Shown one piece after another: positions 34,932-43,225 of a stretch of 46,890 nt of DNA; position 1 is the first letter of the stretch; the number at the start of each line of letters is the position of its first letter. The notes below the pieces were generated by a model. That model searched no databases. It saw nothing but the letters and a program-made list of their open reading frames with translations, and had not been told where the DNA came from. The position numbers were made by a program, and so were the translations under genes. The DNA is from Pirellulales bacterium (GTDB lineage: Bacteria > Planctomycetota > Planctomycetia > Pirellulales > Lacipirellulaceae), in the NCBI GenBank assembly GCA_020847515.1, contig JADLBW010000215.1, positions 1 through 46,890 on the forward strand, given 5' to 3'.

Positions 34932-37124
34932 ATGCCGGACGGCGTTACTTATCAACCTGAGCATTTCATCAATCGGGAGTTGAGCTGGCTGGAGTTCAAC
35001 GCCCGCGTGCTCGAGGAGGCGCAGGACCCTTCCAATCCGCTGCTGGAGCGGGTGAAATTCCTGGCCATCTTCAGCTCTAATCTTGACGAGTTTTTCATGG
35101 TCCGCGTCGCGGGGCTGCGCGAGCAAGCCTTCGGCGGAGTCGCCCCGCAGGACGTGGCGGCAGACGGCCTGGCCGCCATCACGCAGCTTCAGCGGATTTC
35201 AAAGCGGACCCGCGAGCTGGTCGACCAGCAATACCGCTGTTGGAACAAGCAGATCGTCCCGGCGCTGGCCGAGCACGGGATCCGCCTGCTCCAGGAATGC
35301 GATTTCGACAAATCCCAGCGCAAGATCGTCGACGACTTCTTCCGCAAGCGGGCGTTTCCGATCCTGACGCCGATGGCGATCGACCCCAGTCACCCCAGTC
35401 CGCGGTTCCACAATCGCGGGCTCTATCTGGCGGCGCTGCTGCAGCGGGTCAGCGGGCTGGGGCCGCCCGAGCTGTTCGCCGTCGTGCAACTGCCCCAGGT
35501 ACTGCCGCGATTCATCGACGTCGGCGGCCCCAATGAGAACAGCTTCGTGCTGCTGGAAGACATCGTGGCCTGCAAGCTGCCCGAATTGTTCGGCGGATAC
35601 GTCAGCTCGCACCATGCGACCTTCCGGTTGACGAGGGACATGGACGTCGACCTGCTTGAACAGGAAGGCGACGACATGCTGCGAGCCATCGAGTCGCGGC
35701 TGCGCGCCCGGCAGCATTCCGAAGCCGTGCGATTGGAGGTGCGGCACGACATCAATCGCGGCCTGCTCGACATCCTGGCGGGCGAAGAGCGACTGCAGGA
35801 GAATTTCTTCGTCGAGGGCGAAAAGTACTCCGAGGTGTACCGCGTCGACGGCCTGCTCGACATGACCGCGCTGTGGGAACTGGCGCGGATTCCCGGCAAG
35901 GACGAGCTGCGCGAGCCTGGCTTCGTCCCGCAACGATCGCCTAACCTCGCCCGCGGCGACGCCCTGCTGGCGGCCGTCGCTGAGGGCGACGTGCTGCTGC
36001 ACCACCCGTTCGACTCGTTCGACCCGGTGGTCGATTTCATCGAAGGCGCCGCCGAAGATCCCAACGTGCTGGCCATCAAGCAGACGCTCTACCGCACCAG
36101 CGGCGACAGCCCGATCATCAAGGCCCTCATGTTGGCGGCCGAAAACGGCAAACACGTCACCGCCTTGGTGGAGCTCAAAGCACGGTTCGACGAAGCCAAC
36201 AACATCAGTTGGTCGCGGCAGATGGAACGGGCCGGCGTGCACGTAGTCTACGGCTTCATGGATTTGAAGACCCACTGCAAGCTGGCCATGGTCGTCCGCC
36301 AGGAGGGGTCCAAGGTTCGGCGCTACGTCCATTTGGGCACGGGCAATTACAATCCCACGACCGCGCGGCTATATACCGACCTGGGGCTCTTTACGTCGAA
36401 TAAGCTGATCGCCGACGACTGCACGGCGCTATTCAACTTTCTTACCGGCTATTCGCAAGGGCACGAGTGGAAGAAGCTCGTCGTCGCGCCCCAGGACCTG
36501 CATCGGCGCACGCTGGAACTGATACGCGCCCAGGCCGCCCGAGCCCGCGAGGGCAAGAGCGCCCGCATCTTTGCTAAGCTCAATTCCCTGGTCGACAGCG
36601 ACACGATCGAGGCGCTGTACGACGCCAGCCAGGCGGGGGCCCCGGTCGATCTGGTGATTCGCGGCATTTGCTGCCTGCGTCCAGGATTGCCTGGCATCTC
36701 CGAGAACATCCGCGTGCGGAGCGTCGTCGACCGTTTTTTGGAGCACAGCCGGATCATCGTCTTCGGCGAGGGCCAAAAGGCCGAGGTGTATCTCAGCAGC
36801 GCCGACTGGATGCCTCGAAATTTCGAGCGCCGCGTCGAGGTGATGTTTCCCGTGGAAACGCCGGAGCTGCGGCGGCGAATCTGCGAGGAAATCGTTCCCG
36901 CCTACCTGAAGGACAATTGCCGTGCGCGGGTGTTGCTGCCCGACGGCGCCTATGTCCGCGCAGCCGCCTGGCACGACGAGCCGCAGCGACGGGCCCAGCG
37001 CGATCTGCTCGGGTTGCCGCCGGCGCCCGCAGGCCGAACGGCGCTCGCGGCGGTCGCAGCCAACGGGCAGTCGGGCCCCGACGCCGACGGCGCCGTCAAA
37101 GGCAAGCATGCCAAGGCCCGTTGA
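34932..37124 (+). CDS. ppk: Polyphosphate kinase 1
   Basis: A 730-residue enzyme that makes polyphosphate from ATP. The N-terminal domain starts FINRELSWLEFNARVLEEAQ and LAIFSSNLDEFFMVRVAGLR. The catalytic domains are phospholipase-D-like: DPNVLAIKQTLYRTSGDSPI, ELKARFDEANNISWSRQMER, the autophosphorylated histidine near 448 in MDLKTHCKLAMVVRQEG, and RYVHLGTGNYNPTTARLYTD. The C-terminal 40 residues are low-complexity (Ala/Gly/Pro). AAGG lies upstream of ATG 34932. The 288 bases before it hold no recognised gene. Confidence 0.94.
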   Translation: MPDGVTYQPEHFINRELSWLEFNARVLEEAQDPSNPLLERVKFLAIFSSNLDEFFMVRVAGLREQAFGGVAPQDVAADGLAAITQLQRISKRTRELVDQQYRCWNKQIVPALAEHGIRLLQECDFDKSQRKIVDDFFRKRAFPILTPMAIDPSHPSPRFHNRGLYLAALLQRVSGLGPPELFAVVQLPQVLPRFIDVGGPNENSFVLLEDIVACKLPELFGGYVSSHHATFRLTRDMDVDLLEQEGDDMLRAIESRLRARQHSEAVRLEVRHDINRGLLDILAGEERLQENFFVEGEKYSEVYRVDGLLDMTALWELARIPGKDELREPGFVPQRSPNLARGDALLAAVAEGDVLLHHPFDSFDPVVDFIEGAAEDPNVLAIKQTLYRTSGDSPIIKALMLAAENGKHVTALVELKARFDEANNISWSRQMERAGVHVVYGFMDLKTHCKLAMVVRQEGSKVRRYVHLGTGNYNPTTARLYTDLGLFTSNKLIADDCTALFNFLTGYSQGHEWKKLVVAPQDLHRRTLELIRAQAARAREGKSARIFAKLNSLVDSDTIEALYDASQAGAPVDLVIRGICCLRPGLPGISENIRVRSVVDRFLEHSRIIVFGEGQKAEVYLSSADWMPRNFERRVEVMFPVETPELRRRICEEIVPAYLKDNCRARVLLPDGAYVRAAAWHDEPQRRAQRDLLGLPPAPAGRTALAAVAANGQSGPDADGAVKGKHAKAR

Positions 37125-37150
37125 TCGATTGATCGTCGACGCCGGACAAT

Positions 37151-37312
37151 CGCTCCTAGGGCGATGCCCCAGGACGCAAGCGCCCACATGCCCGCTTTGG
37201 CCGTAGGCCAAAAGCACCCCGCGGTTTCTTTGGCCTTCAGCCAAAGCGGGCGCGACGGGTTTGCATCGTTCCTGGGGCACGCCCGAGGCTACGGCGATGG
37301 AACGCCTTCGGC
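37151..37312. repeat. Intergenic hairpin cluster related to 31567-31670
   Basis: Between the convergent ppk and CehA-like genes lie CCTAGGGC-GAT-GCCCCAGG (37155-37173), TTTGGCC-GTA-GGCCAAA (37196-37212) and CTTTGGC-CTTCA-GCCAAAG (37228-37246). The outer CCCGCTTTGGC (37191-37201) can also pair with GCCAAAGCGGG (37240-37250) over 11 bp. The same motifs occur before glgC. Confidence 0.6.
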
Positions 37313-38920
37313 CTACTCCGCCGTGGCGCGGGCCAGCAAGTTGTTCCAATAGGGCCGGGCGGCGTCGATCTCCGCCAGTACCGCCTTGTTGCCCGAGAAC
37401 TTCGCGGCCGCGTCGTCCAGCCACGCCAGGAAGAATCCCACGCTCGCTCGGCTAATCCGCGGCTGATAGTTCGATTCCACGTAGTACGGGCCTGTTGTCG
37501 CCAGTTGGTAAACGTTGGCGTTTTCCGTGACGGCCCTGATGAGGAACCACCCGCTCGCATCGAATTCGACCCGCGGCAGCCGGCCGGAGCGACGCGCCAG
37601 TTCATCCAGCCGCACGGTATGCAGCGAGCGGCCGTTTTGGACGATCTCCAGATATTCCACCTTGGTGGCGTCGTAAAACGCCAGCTCCAGGGCGATTTCA
37701 AATTCGCGCCGTTCGCCCGGATCGAGCTGGAAGACGTAACCGGGCGGCTGGCCGGCAACCTTGGTGCGCAGCAGCGGGCCGTTCGTTACCATGACGCGGC
37801 CTTCGCGAAGGCCCTTGAGCCAGGCCTCGCGCGAAAAATCTTCGCCGCAGTGAACGTAAGTGCGATTGAGGCCGAGCGGGCTGGCGATGGTGCGCGAGGT
37901 CGTCCTCTTGCCGCCCGCCAATAGGGCCGCGCTGAATGGCGCGCCGGCCCCGCTGCCTGCAGCGGGGGGCAATCGCAAGCCGCAATTGAGCAGATGGTGA
38001 TAGATCGATTCGCCGTAGCGGCCGTTGCCCAGCGGGCCGGGAAAGAGGACCTTGTCGCGCGGGCGGCCGTCGGTCTCGGCATCGACGACGGCGTCTTGCT
38101 GGCAGTGACGATTGATGATCTGCACTGCGTCGAGCTTGCCCGCGGCGACCCACAGCGGAAGGTCCCACGCGTACGGCGTCAGCGCGACGACCAGCCCGCC
38201 CGCGTCGCGGGCCGCAGCGGCCGAAGCCAAGGACGGATCAAGCACCTTCCACTGACATACGTCCACCGGCGGCTGCGCGGCTAACGCAAGCAAGCCCCCG
38301 CCGCGTCGCAGATCGAGCGTGGCCCACCCGCCGCAAAGTTGTTCGCCGCCAGGCGCCTGATCGGCTTGCGGCGCCTCGGGCTTCAGCTTCAGGCAGCGGC
38401 CATGGTCGTTGACCATCGCAGCCACCGGCACGAAGTCGATTCCCCGGGCCCGCATCTGTAGCGGCAGCGCGTCGAGGCCCAGTTGCACATCTACGTCGCC
38501 TGCCCACCAGCCCTCGCTGTGCATATCGATACGGCGAGCCAGCGACACCTGCGTGCTGTCGTCGGCATGGCGATCGATGGTGAAATGGCCGGGTCGAGTG
38601 AGGTACTCCGGTCCTGCCTCGATCAGAAAGCTATAGGTCCCCAGACCCAGCTCGAGCGTCGTCTCGCCGTCGAAGTAGATGCTGGAGCCCACAACCGCGG
38701 CGCCGTCGGGCCGGACGCGAACCGGCCGGCCCCGCTGGTCGCGCAGCTCCAGCCGCACGGCGAGCGGCTGGCCGGTCTTTTCATCGACGGTCGTGATCGT
38801 CAGCTTCCCGCCGGGCGCGGCGGCGGCACTGGTCGCCAGCAGCAAGACCGCCAAAGCCCCGCCCGCCGGCAGTCGTCCGGTCCAGCGATAATAAATGCCT
38901 CGTCCGGTTTTTCCCGTCAT
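37313..38920 (-). CDS. Secreted CehA/McbA-like protein with altered metal site
   Basis: A 535-residue exported protein. A signal peptide (GGALAVLLLATSAAAAPGG) is followed by a beta-sandwich-like N-terminal domain (KLTITTVDEKTGQPLAVRLE) and a PHP-like region. The family usually carries a GW(W)xGDxHxH metal motif; here the matching segment is EGWWAGDVDVQLGLDALPLQ, with both histidines replaced. The later GLREGRVMVTNGPLLRTKVA and FDASGWFLIRAVTENANVYQ are typical of the family's C-terminal part. Enzyme activity is therefore doubtful, and a binding role is possible. The family link is from remembered patterns and is moderate. Confidence 0.6.
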   Translation of the reverse strand: MTGKTGRGIYYRWTGRLPAGGALAVLLLATSAAAAPGGKLTITTVDEKTGQPLAVRLELRDQRGRPVRVRPDGAAVVGSSIYFDGETTLELGLGTYSFLIEAGPEYLTRPGHFTIDRHADDSTQVSLARRIDMHSEGWWAGDVDVQLGLDALPLQMRARGIDFVPVAAMVNDHGRCLKLKPEAPQADQAPGGEQLCGGWATLDLRRGGGLLALAAQPPVDVCQWKVLDPSLASAAAARDAGGLVVALTPYAWDLPLWVAAGKLDAVQIINRHCQQDAVVDAETDGRPRDKVLFPGPLGNGRYGESIYHHLLNCGLRLPPAAGSGAGAPFSAALLAGGKRTTSRTIASPLGLNRTYVHCGEDFSREAWLKGLREGRVMVTNGPLLRTKVAGQPPGYVFQLDPGERREFEIALELAFYDATKVEYLEIVQNGRSLHTVRLDELARRSGRLPRVEFDASGWFLIRAVTENANVYQLATTGPYYVESNYQPRISRASVGFFLAWLDDAAAKFSGNKAVLAEIDAARPYWNNLLARATAE

Positions 38921-39030
38921 GCAATAAGCTTAGCACGCCTGGGAGGCGGCCCGCTGTCCAACGCAATCTGGCCGGCTAGAATGGCAATTGCGCGTCAAAT
39001 GTTTTGCAGTTCAGCAACCGGCCGACGTTC

Positions 39031-39969
39031 ATGGCTGAAGATTACTACGCAACCCTGGGCGTTCCCCGCGGAGCTTCGGCCGAAGAAATCAAGAAGGCAT
39101 ACCGCGGCCTCGCGCGGAAGTACCACCCCGATCTCAATCCGGACGATCCCAAGGCGAAGGAGAAATTCCAAGCGGTCCAAAGCGCGTTCGACGTCCTTAG
39201 CGACCCCAAGAAGCGCGAGCTGTACGACCGCTACGGTCACGCCTACGAGTCAGCCGGGGCCGGCCAGCAGGGTCCGCGCGCTTGGCCGGGCGGCGGCAAC
39301 GCCGGAACGGGCGGGTTTGAAGTCAATCTGGACGACCTGTTCGGCGGCGGAGGCGGGGGCGGGTTTAGCGATCTGTTTCGCCAATTCGGTCAGCGCGGTC
39401 GTAGCGGGCGGCGCCCCGCGCAGACCCCCGGCGCCGACGTCGAATACGAGCTCGCCATTCCCTTCACAACGGCCATTTTGGGCGGTGAAGCGCAAATCGT
39501 CGTCCAGCGCGGATCGGGACGCACGGAGAACATCCGGGTGAAGATCCCGGTCGGCATCGAAGACGGCAAGAAGATCCGCCTCCGCGGGCAGGGCGAGCCA
39601 AGCGACAACGGCGGGCCCGCCGGCGATTTGTTCATACGCGTTCGCGTGACGCCCCATCCGGTTTATCGCCGCCAAGGCAAGCGGCTGGAAGTCACCGTGC
39701 CAATCACCCTGGCAGAGGCCCTCAACGGCGGTAAGATCGATCTGCCCACGCCCCACGGCACGATCACGCTGACCGTGCCGCCAGGGTCGTCGAGCGGGCG
39801 GCGCTTGCGCGTCAAAGGGCAGGGCGTGAAGTCGCCAGATGCGCCGGGCGACTTATATGCCGAGCTGCAGATCGCCCTGCCGAAGGGCCTCGCCGAAGAA
39901 GATCGGCGACGAATCGCGGACCTGGTGGAAAAATACGCCGACGATCCGCGCTCGGAGCTGCGATGGTAA
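39031..39969 (+). CDS. DnaJ/CbpA-type co-chaperone without zinc finger
   Basis: A 312-residue Hsp40. The J domain (about 1-66) has the HPD motif in [21 protein letters not shown] Gly-rich linker ([20 protein letters not shown] and on) leads to the two beta-sandwich substrate-binding domains ([20 protein letters not shown] to [20 protein letters not shown]). The CxxCxGxG zinc repeats of true DnaJ are absent, so this is a class B/CbpA-like protein that would stimulate DnaK. ATG 39031 starts [14 protein letters not shown]. It overlaps the next gene by seven bases and heads a cluster with rnpA and yidD. Confidence 0.9.
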   Translation: MAEDYYATLGVPRGASAEEIKKAYRGLARKYHPDLNPDDPKAKEKFQAVQSAFDVLSDPKKRELYDRYGHAYESAGAGQQGPRAWPGGGNAGTGGFEVNLDDLFGGGGGGGFSDLFRQFGQRGRSGRRPAQTPGADVEYELAIPFTTAILGGEAQIVVQRGSGRTENIRVKIPVGIEDGKKIRLRGQGEPSDNGGPAGDLFIRVRVTPHPVYRRQGKRLEVTVPITLAEALNGGKIDLPTPHGTITLTVPPGSSSGRRLRVKGQGVKSPDAPGDLYAELQIALPKGLAEEDRRRIADLVEKYADDPRSELRW

Positions 39970-40316
39970 GCCGCTACGGCGCAGGCCCCGACAGTTTGGA
40001 ACTGCTCCTGCTGGCGGAAGCGGCCGGGGGCCAAAAGCTGCCGCCGCCGGCTCGCGCGGCGGTGCTGATGGCGCTGTTGGGCATCGCGCTGTTGGGCATG
40101 TTGCTGGTCGCCGTGGTTTTGCTCGGCGGTAACTGGGTGCGCCGGCAAGGCAACTATCGACGCGGGCCGTCGGTACCTCGGGACAGAACGCCGCTGATTC
40201 GAGAGCCTGACGCCGCCGACGGCGACCAGCCCCGCCGGCAAGCACGCGAGTCCCCTCAGGACGGCGCCGGCGATGCGCAGGACACACAGGCCGACTTCGG
40301 CGAAACCAGGGCCTAG
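39963..40316 (+). CDS. Small single-pass membrane protein of unknown function
   Basis: A 117-residue protein. One strong membrane helix ([20 protein letters not shown], about 48-68) is followed by a basic, polar C-terminal tail ([20 protein letters not shown]). It overlaps the dnaJ-like gene by seven bases, and its TAG stop overlaps the GTG start of rnpA (TAGTG), so it is translated in an operon. The family is not recognised. The overlaps on both sides make a real gene likely. Confidence 0.65.
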   Translation: MVSRYGAGPDSLELLLLAEAAGGQKLPPPARAAVLMALLGIALLGMLLVAVVLLGGNWVRRQGNYRRGPSVPRDRTPLIREPDAADGDQPRRQARESPQDGAGDAQDTQADFGETRA

Positions 40317-40663
40317 TGAGCGGCAAATATCCCAAATCGCGGCGACTGCTCAGAACGGCGGAATTCGATCGCGTCTTCCAGCGGAAGCGCTCGCGATCAG
40401 ACGAACTGCTCGTCCTCTACGGCTGCCGCAACGATCAGCAGCACTCGCGATTGGGGTTGGTCGTATCACGGAAGGTCGGCAATGCCGTCAAGCGGGCCCG
40501 GTGGAAGCGGCGACTGCGGGAAGCCTTTCGCCTGTCCCAGCAGGAACTGCCCCAGGGAATCGATTTCGTGGCGCTCCCGCGAACCGGGATGAAGCCGACG
40601 ATGCAAGCGGTCCGGGCATCGATGCTGCGACTTGCGGGACGACTAGCCGCAGCACTCGAGTGA
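40316..40663 (+). CDS. rnpA: Ribonuclease P protein component
   Basis: A 115-residue basic protein that helps the catalytic RNA of RNase P trim tRNA 5' ends. RRLLRTAEFDRVFQRKRSRS at the start and RLGLVVSRKVGNAVKRARWK then RRLREAFRLSQQELP are the family core. The usual RNR motif reads RAR here (KRARWKRRLRE), losing the conserved asparagine. GTG 40316 overlaps the preceding stop codon. rpmH, the normal upstream neighbour, is absent. Confidence 0.9.
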   Translation: MSGKYPKSRRLLRTAEFDRVFQRKRSRSDELLVLYGCRNDQQHSRLGLVVSRKVGNAVKRARWKRRLREAFRLSQQELPQGIDFVALPRTGMKPTMQAVRASMLRLAGRLAAALE

Positions 40664-40756
40664 CGATGGCGACGCGCCCCCGGCTGGTCGCCCACGGGGG
40701 TCGGTCGGATCGCGGTCTGATAGAGCGGCGGCCTTGGGGGGCGGTAGGGAGGGGCG

Positions 40757-40993
40757 ATGTCAGCAGTAAAGTGGATCGCCGTCGGCTTGCAGGCCACGAT
40801 CATCGCCGCCGTGCGGTGCTATCAGTACGCATTCAGCCCCTGGCTCGGCCCCTGCTGCCGTTACCAGCCGTCGTGCAGTCAATATTTTATTGAGGCCGTG
40901 CAAAAGTACGGAGCGATCCGAGGCAGTTGGCGAGGCGTCCGCCGAATCCTGCGCTGCCACCCCTGGGGTCGCAGCGGCTACGATCCGCCGTGA
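40757..40993 (+). CDS. yidD: Membrane protein insertion efficiency factor YidD
   Basis: A 78-residue membrane-associated protein with the family signature [20 protein letters not shown] and [12 protein letters not shown] at the end. YidD assists the YidC insertase and is often encoded after rnpA, as here (93 bases downstream). GGAGGGG lies just before ATG 40757. A heptamer array begins immediately after its TGA stop codon. Confidence 0.92.
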   Translation: MSAVKWIAVGLQATIIAAVRCYQYAFSPWLGPCCRYQPSCSQYFIEAVQKYGAIRGSWRGVRRILRCHPWGRSGYDPP

Positions 40994-41308
40994 GCTGGAT
41001 GCTGGATGCTCGATGCTCGATGCTAGACGCTCGATGCTCGATGCGCGATGGAGCCCTTTGAAGCTATCACTGCTTGAGTCTGTAAATTAAGGCCTTTTCG
41101 AAGGACCGCTGCCGCTCGTCCTTTGACCGTCAAAAAACTGACTAACTGAATTATTCGGGATTCGTAACGCTAGCATGCTCGTGAATCCCGTGACAGCTTT
41201 AAAGGGCTAATGCTCGAAGCTCGCTGCAACAGTGCAACGACCGAGAATCCAGCATCCAGTATCGAGCATCGAGTTTCCAGCATCCAGCATCCCGCCTCCA
41301 GCCTCCGC
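40994..41308. repeat. Heptamer-array element with a 195-bp core after yidD
   Basis: The left array (40994-41050) is built of GATGCTC/GATGCTG units and starts right after the yidD TGA. The right array (41246-41308) has the opposite orientation (GCATCCA, GCATCGA and variants). Between them lies a core of about 195 bases that is more AT-rich than its surroundings. It contains the inverted repeat CGGGATTC (41156-41163) / GAATCCCG (41183-41190) and TTTGAC-C-GTCAAA near 41122-41134. No protein is supported. The element resembles 24641-24755 and, in layout, 11703-12193. Confidence 0.6.
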
Positions 41309-41413
41309 CCTTGACCCTCCTCGCCAGCGTTCTTATTCTTCGCCTCCTCTCAGGCTCGTTGCCCAGCAGTGCGCGCACCCTTGCGCGGGCCGCCACACGA
41401 TGGAGCATTTGTC

Positions 41414-43129
41414 ATGACCGCTCGTCCCCGGCACGGAAGCCACATGTCGCGGAGAGTCTTTTGTAAGGCCGCCGCTGCCGGCGCCCTGCTGTCGCCGCTG
41501 ACTGGCTGCATGGGGCCCATCTTTCGGCAACAGAGCCCCGATGCGTCGTTGACGCCCGTCGACGACGAATCTCCAGGTTCCACTCGACTCATCAGCTCGG
41601 TCGCCCACCCTTACGGCATGGACTACGTGAAGATCGAAAACGTAGCCCTGGTGACCGGCCTGTCCGGCACGGGCGAGGATCCCGCGCCTTCGCCGCAGCG
41701 CGCCGCGCTGTTGGCGGAGATGAACCGCCGCGAGATCGAGAATCCCAACGAAGTGCTCGCCTCGCCCAATACGGCGCTGGTGCTGGTCCGCGGCTATCTG
41801 CGTCCGGGAATGCAGGAGGGCGACCAGTTCGACATCGAGGTCCGGACCCCCTCGAAAAGCGACGCTACAAGCCTCCGCGGCGGGTGGCTGCTGGAGACGC
41901 GGCTCAGTGAAACCGCGGTGCTGGGAGGGCAGATTCGGACCGGGCATGAAACGGCCGTCGCCCAGGGCCCGATTCTGGTCGACCCGGCCGCCACGGCGGA
42001 CGACGACCCGGCGCTGGCGACGCAAGGGCGCGTCCTGGGGGGCGCCGTATGCATCAAGGCGCGGCAATTGGGGCTCATACTCGATCATCAGCACCGCTCG
42101 ATCCGGCTCAGCCAGGTGGCGGCCAAGGCCGTCAGCGACCGCTTCTGCACGTACATCAACGGCCGCCGCATGGGCGTGGCCACGCCCAAAACGGACGAGT
42201 ACATCGAGTTGGCCGTACATCCGCGATATAAGGACAACGTCGCGCGCTACATGCGCGTGGTGCGCAGCATCGCCATTAACGAATCGGCCGCCCAGCAGCT
42301 TGAGCGGCTGAAACTGCTGCACGATCAATTGCTCGATCCGGTGACGACCGAAACAGCCGCGTTGCGGCTGGAAGCCATCGGCGGCGATCAGGCCATTGAA
42401 TTGCTCAAAGAGGGCGCCTCGTCCAAGGACAAGGAAGTGCGATTCTACTCGGCCGAGGCCCTGGCCTTCTTAGACGTTACCGAGGCGGTGGCCCCGCTCG
42501 CTCAAGCGGCCATCGACGAACCGGCCTACCGGATCAACGCCTTCTCGGCCCTGGGCGCCATGAAGGACGGGGCCGCCTCGGAGGCCCTGTTCGGGATGCT
42601 GTCGCTCAAAAGCGCAGAGACCCGCTACGGCGCGTTTCGAGCGCTCACCGCCATGGCGCCCGACGACCCGCGAATTGGCGGCGTCAAACTCGGATCAGGC
42701 GGAAAATTCAATTATCACGTCCTCGACATTCCCGGCCCGCCGATGATCCACGTCACTAACAGCCACCAGCCCGAGGTGGTGCTGTTCGGCAAGGAGCATC
42801 GGTTCCAGACGCCGCTGTTCGTCGACGCCGGTCCGTGGATTCTCGTCAAGGGCAATGCCGGCGCGCAAATCACCGTCAGCCGCTTTGCGCCGCGGGAGCC
42901 GACGCAACAGCGGATCGTCTCGACGAACGTCGACGAAGTCATTCGGGCAGTCGTTGATCTGGGCGGCGATTACCCGGACGTCGTGCAGATGCTGCAACAG
43001 GCGAAAAACTTGGGCGCCTTGCCGAGCCGTTTCCGCGTCAACGCCTTGCCCCAAAGCGGCCGCACGGTCGACCTCGGCGATGAAGGGGCGCAACCCGAGT
43101 CGGACAAATTGCTCACCAAAGCCGAGTAA
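41414..43129 (+). CDS. FlgI-like lipoprotein with HEAT-like repeats
   Basis: A 571-residue exported protein. The N-terminus MSRRVFCKAAAAGALLSPLT and a following GC combine a twin-arginine-like start with a lipobox (LTGC), suggesting a lipoprotein. The next part resembles the flagellar P-ring protein FlgI (VENVALVTGLSGTGED-like segment KIENVALVTGLSGTGEDPAP, and LASPNTALVLVRGYLRPGMQ). The middle (about 320-420) has HEAT-like helical repeats (VRFYSAEALAFLDVTEAVAP, AYRINAFSALGAMKDGAASE). The C-terminal domain is not recognised. No flagellar genes are nearby, so a flagellar role is uncertain. GGAG lies eight bases before ATG 41414; ATG 41444 is an alternative start. Confidence 0.7.
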   Translation: MTARPRHGSHMSRRVFCKAAAAGALLSPLTGCMGPIFRQQSPDASLTPVDDESPGSTRLISSVAHPYGMDYVKIENVALVTGLSGTGEDPAPSPQRAALLAEMNRREIENPNEVLASPNTALVLVRGYLRPGMQEGDQFDIEVRTPSKSDATSLRGGWLLETRLSETAVLGGQIRTGHETAVAQGPILVDPAATADDDPALATQGRVLGGAVCIKARQLGLILDHQHRSIRLSQVAAKAVSDRFCTYINGRRMGVATPKTDEYIELAVHPRYKDNVARYMRVVRSIAINESAAQQLERLKLLHDQLLDPVTTETAALRLEAIGGDQAIELLKEGASSKDKEVRFYSAEALAFLDVTEAVAPLAQAAIDEPAYRINAFSALGAMKDGAASEALFGMLSLKSAETRYGAFRALTAMAPDDPRIGGVKLGSGGKFNYHVLDIPGPPMIHVTNSHQPEVVLFGKEHRFQTPLFVDAGPWILVKGNAGAQITVSRFAPREPTQQRIVSTNVDEVIRAVVDLGGDYPDVVQMLQQAKNLGALPSRFRVNALPQSGRTVDLGDEGAQPESDKLLTKAE

Positions 43130-43225
43130 ACCTGGCAACGGCTCCAACGGGCGCACGTCGCCCGCGATCGTCCCACAACCCGCTTGCGCGCCTGACCTGG
43201 CCTTCGCGATTGCATAATCACCGCC

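Noticed and set aside
40890-41090. Small protein ending in repeated LDAR/SMLDAR units
   Set aside because: It starts inside yidD in another frame and then translates the heptamer array, so it is an artefact of the repeat.
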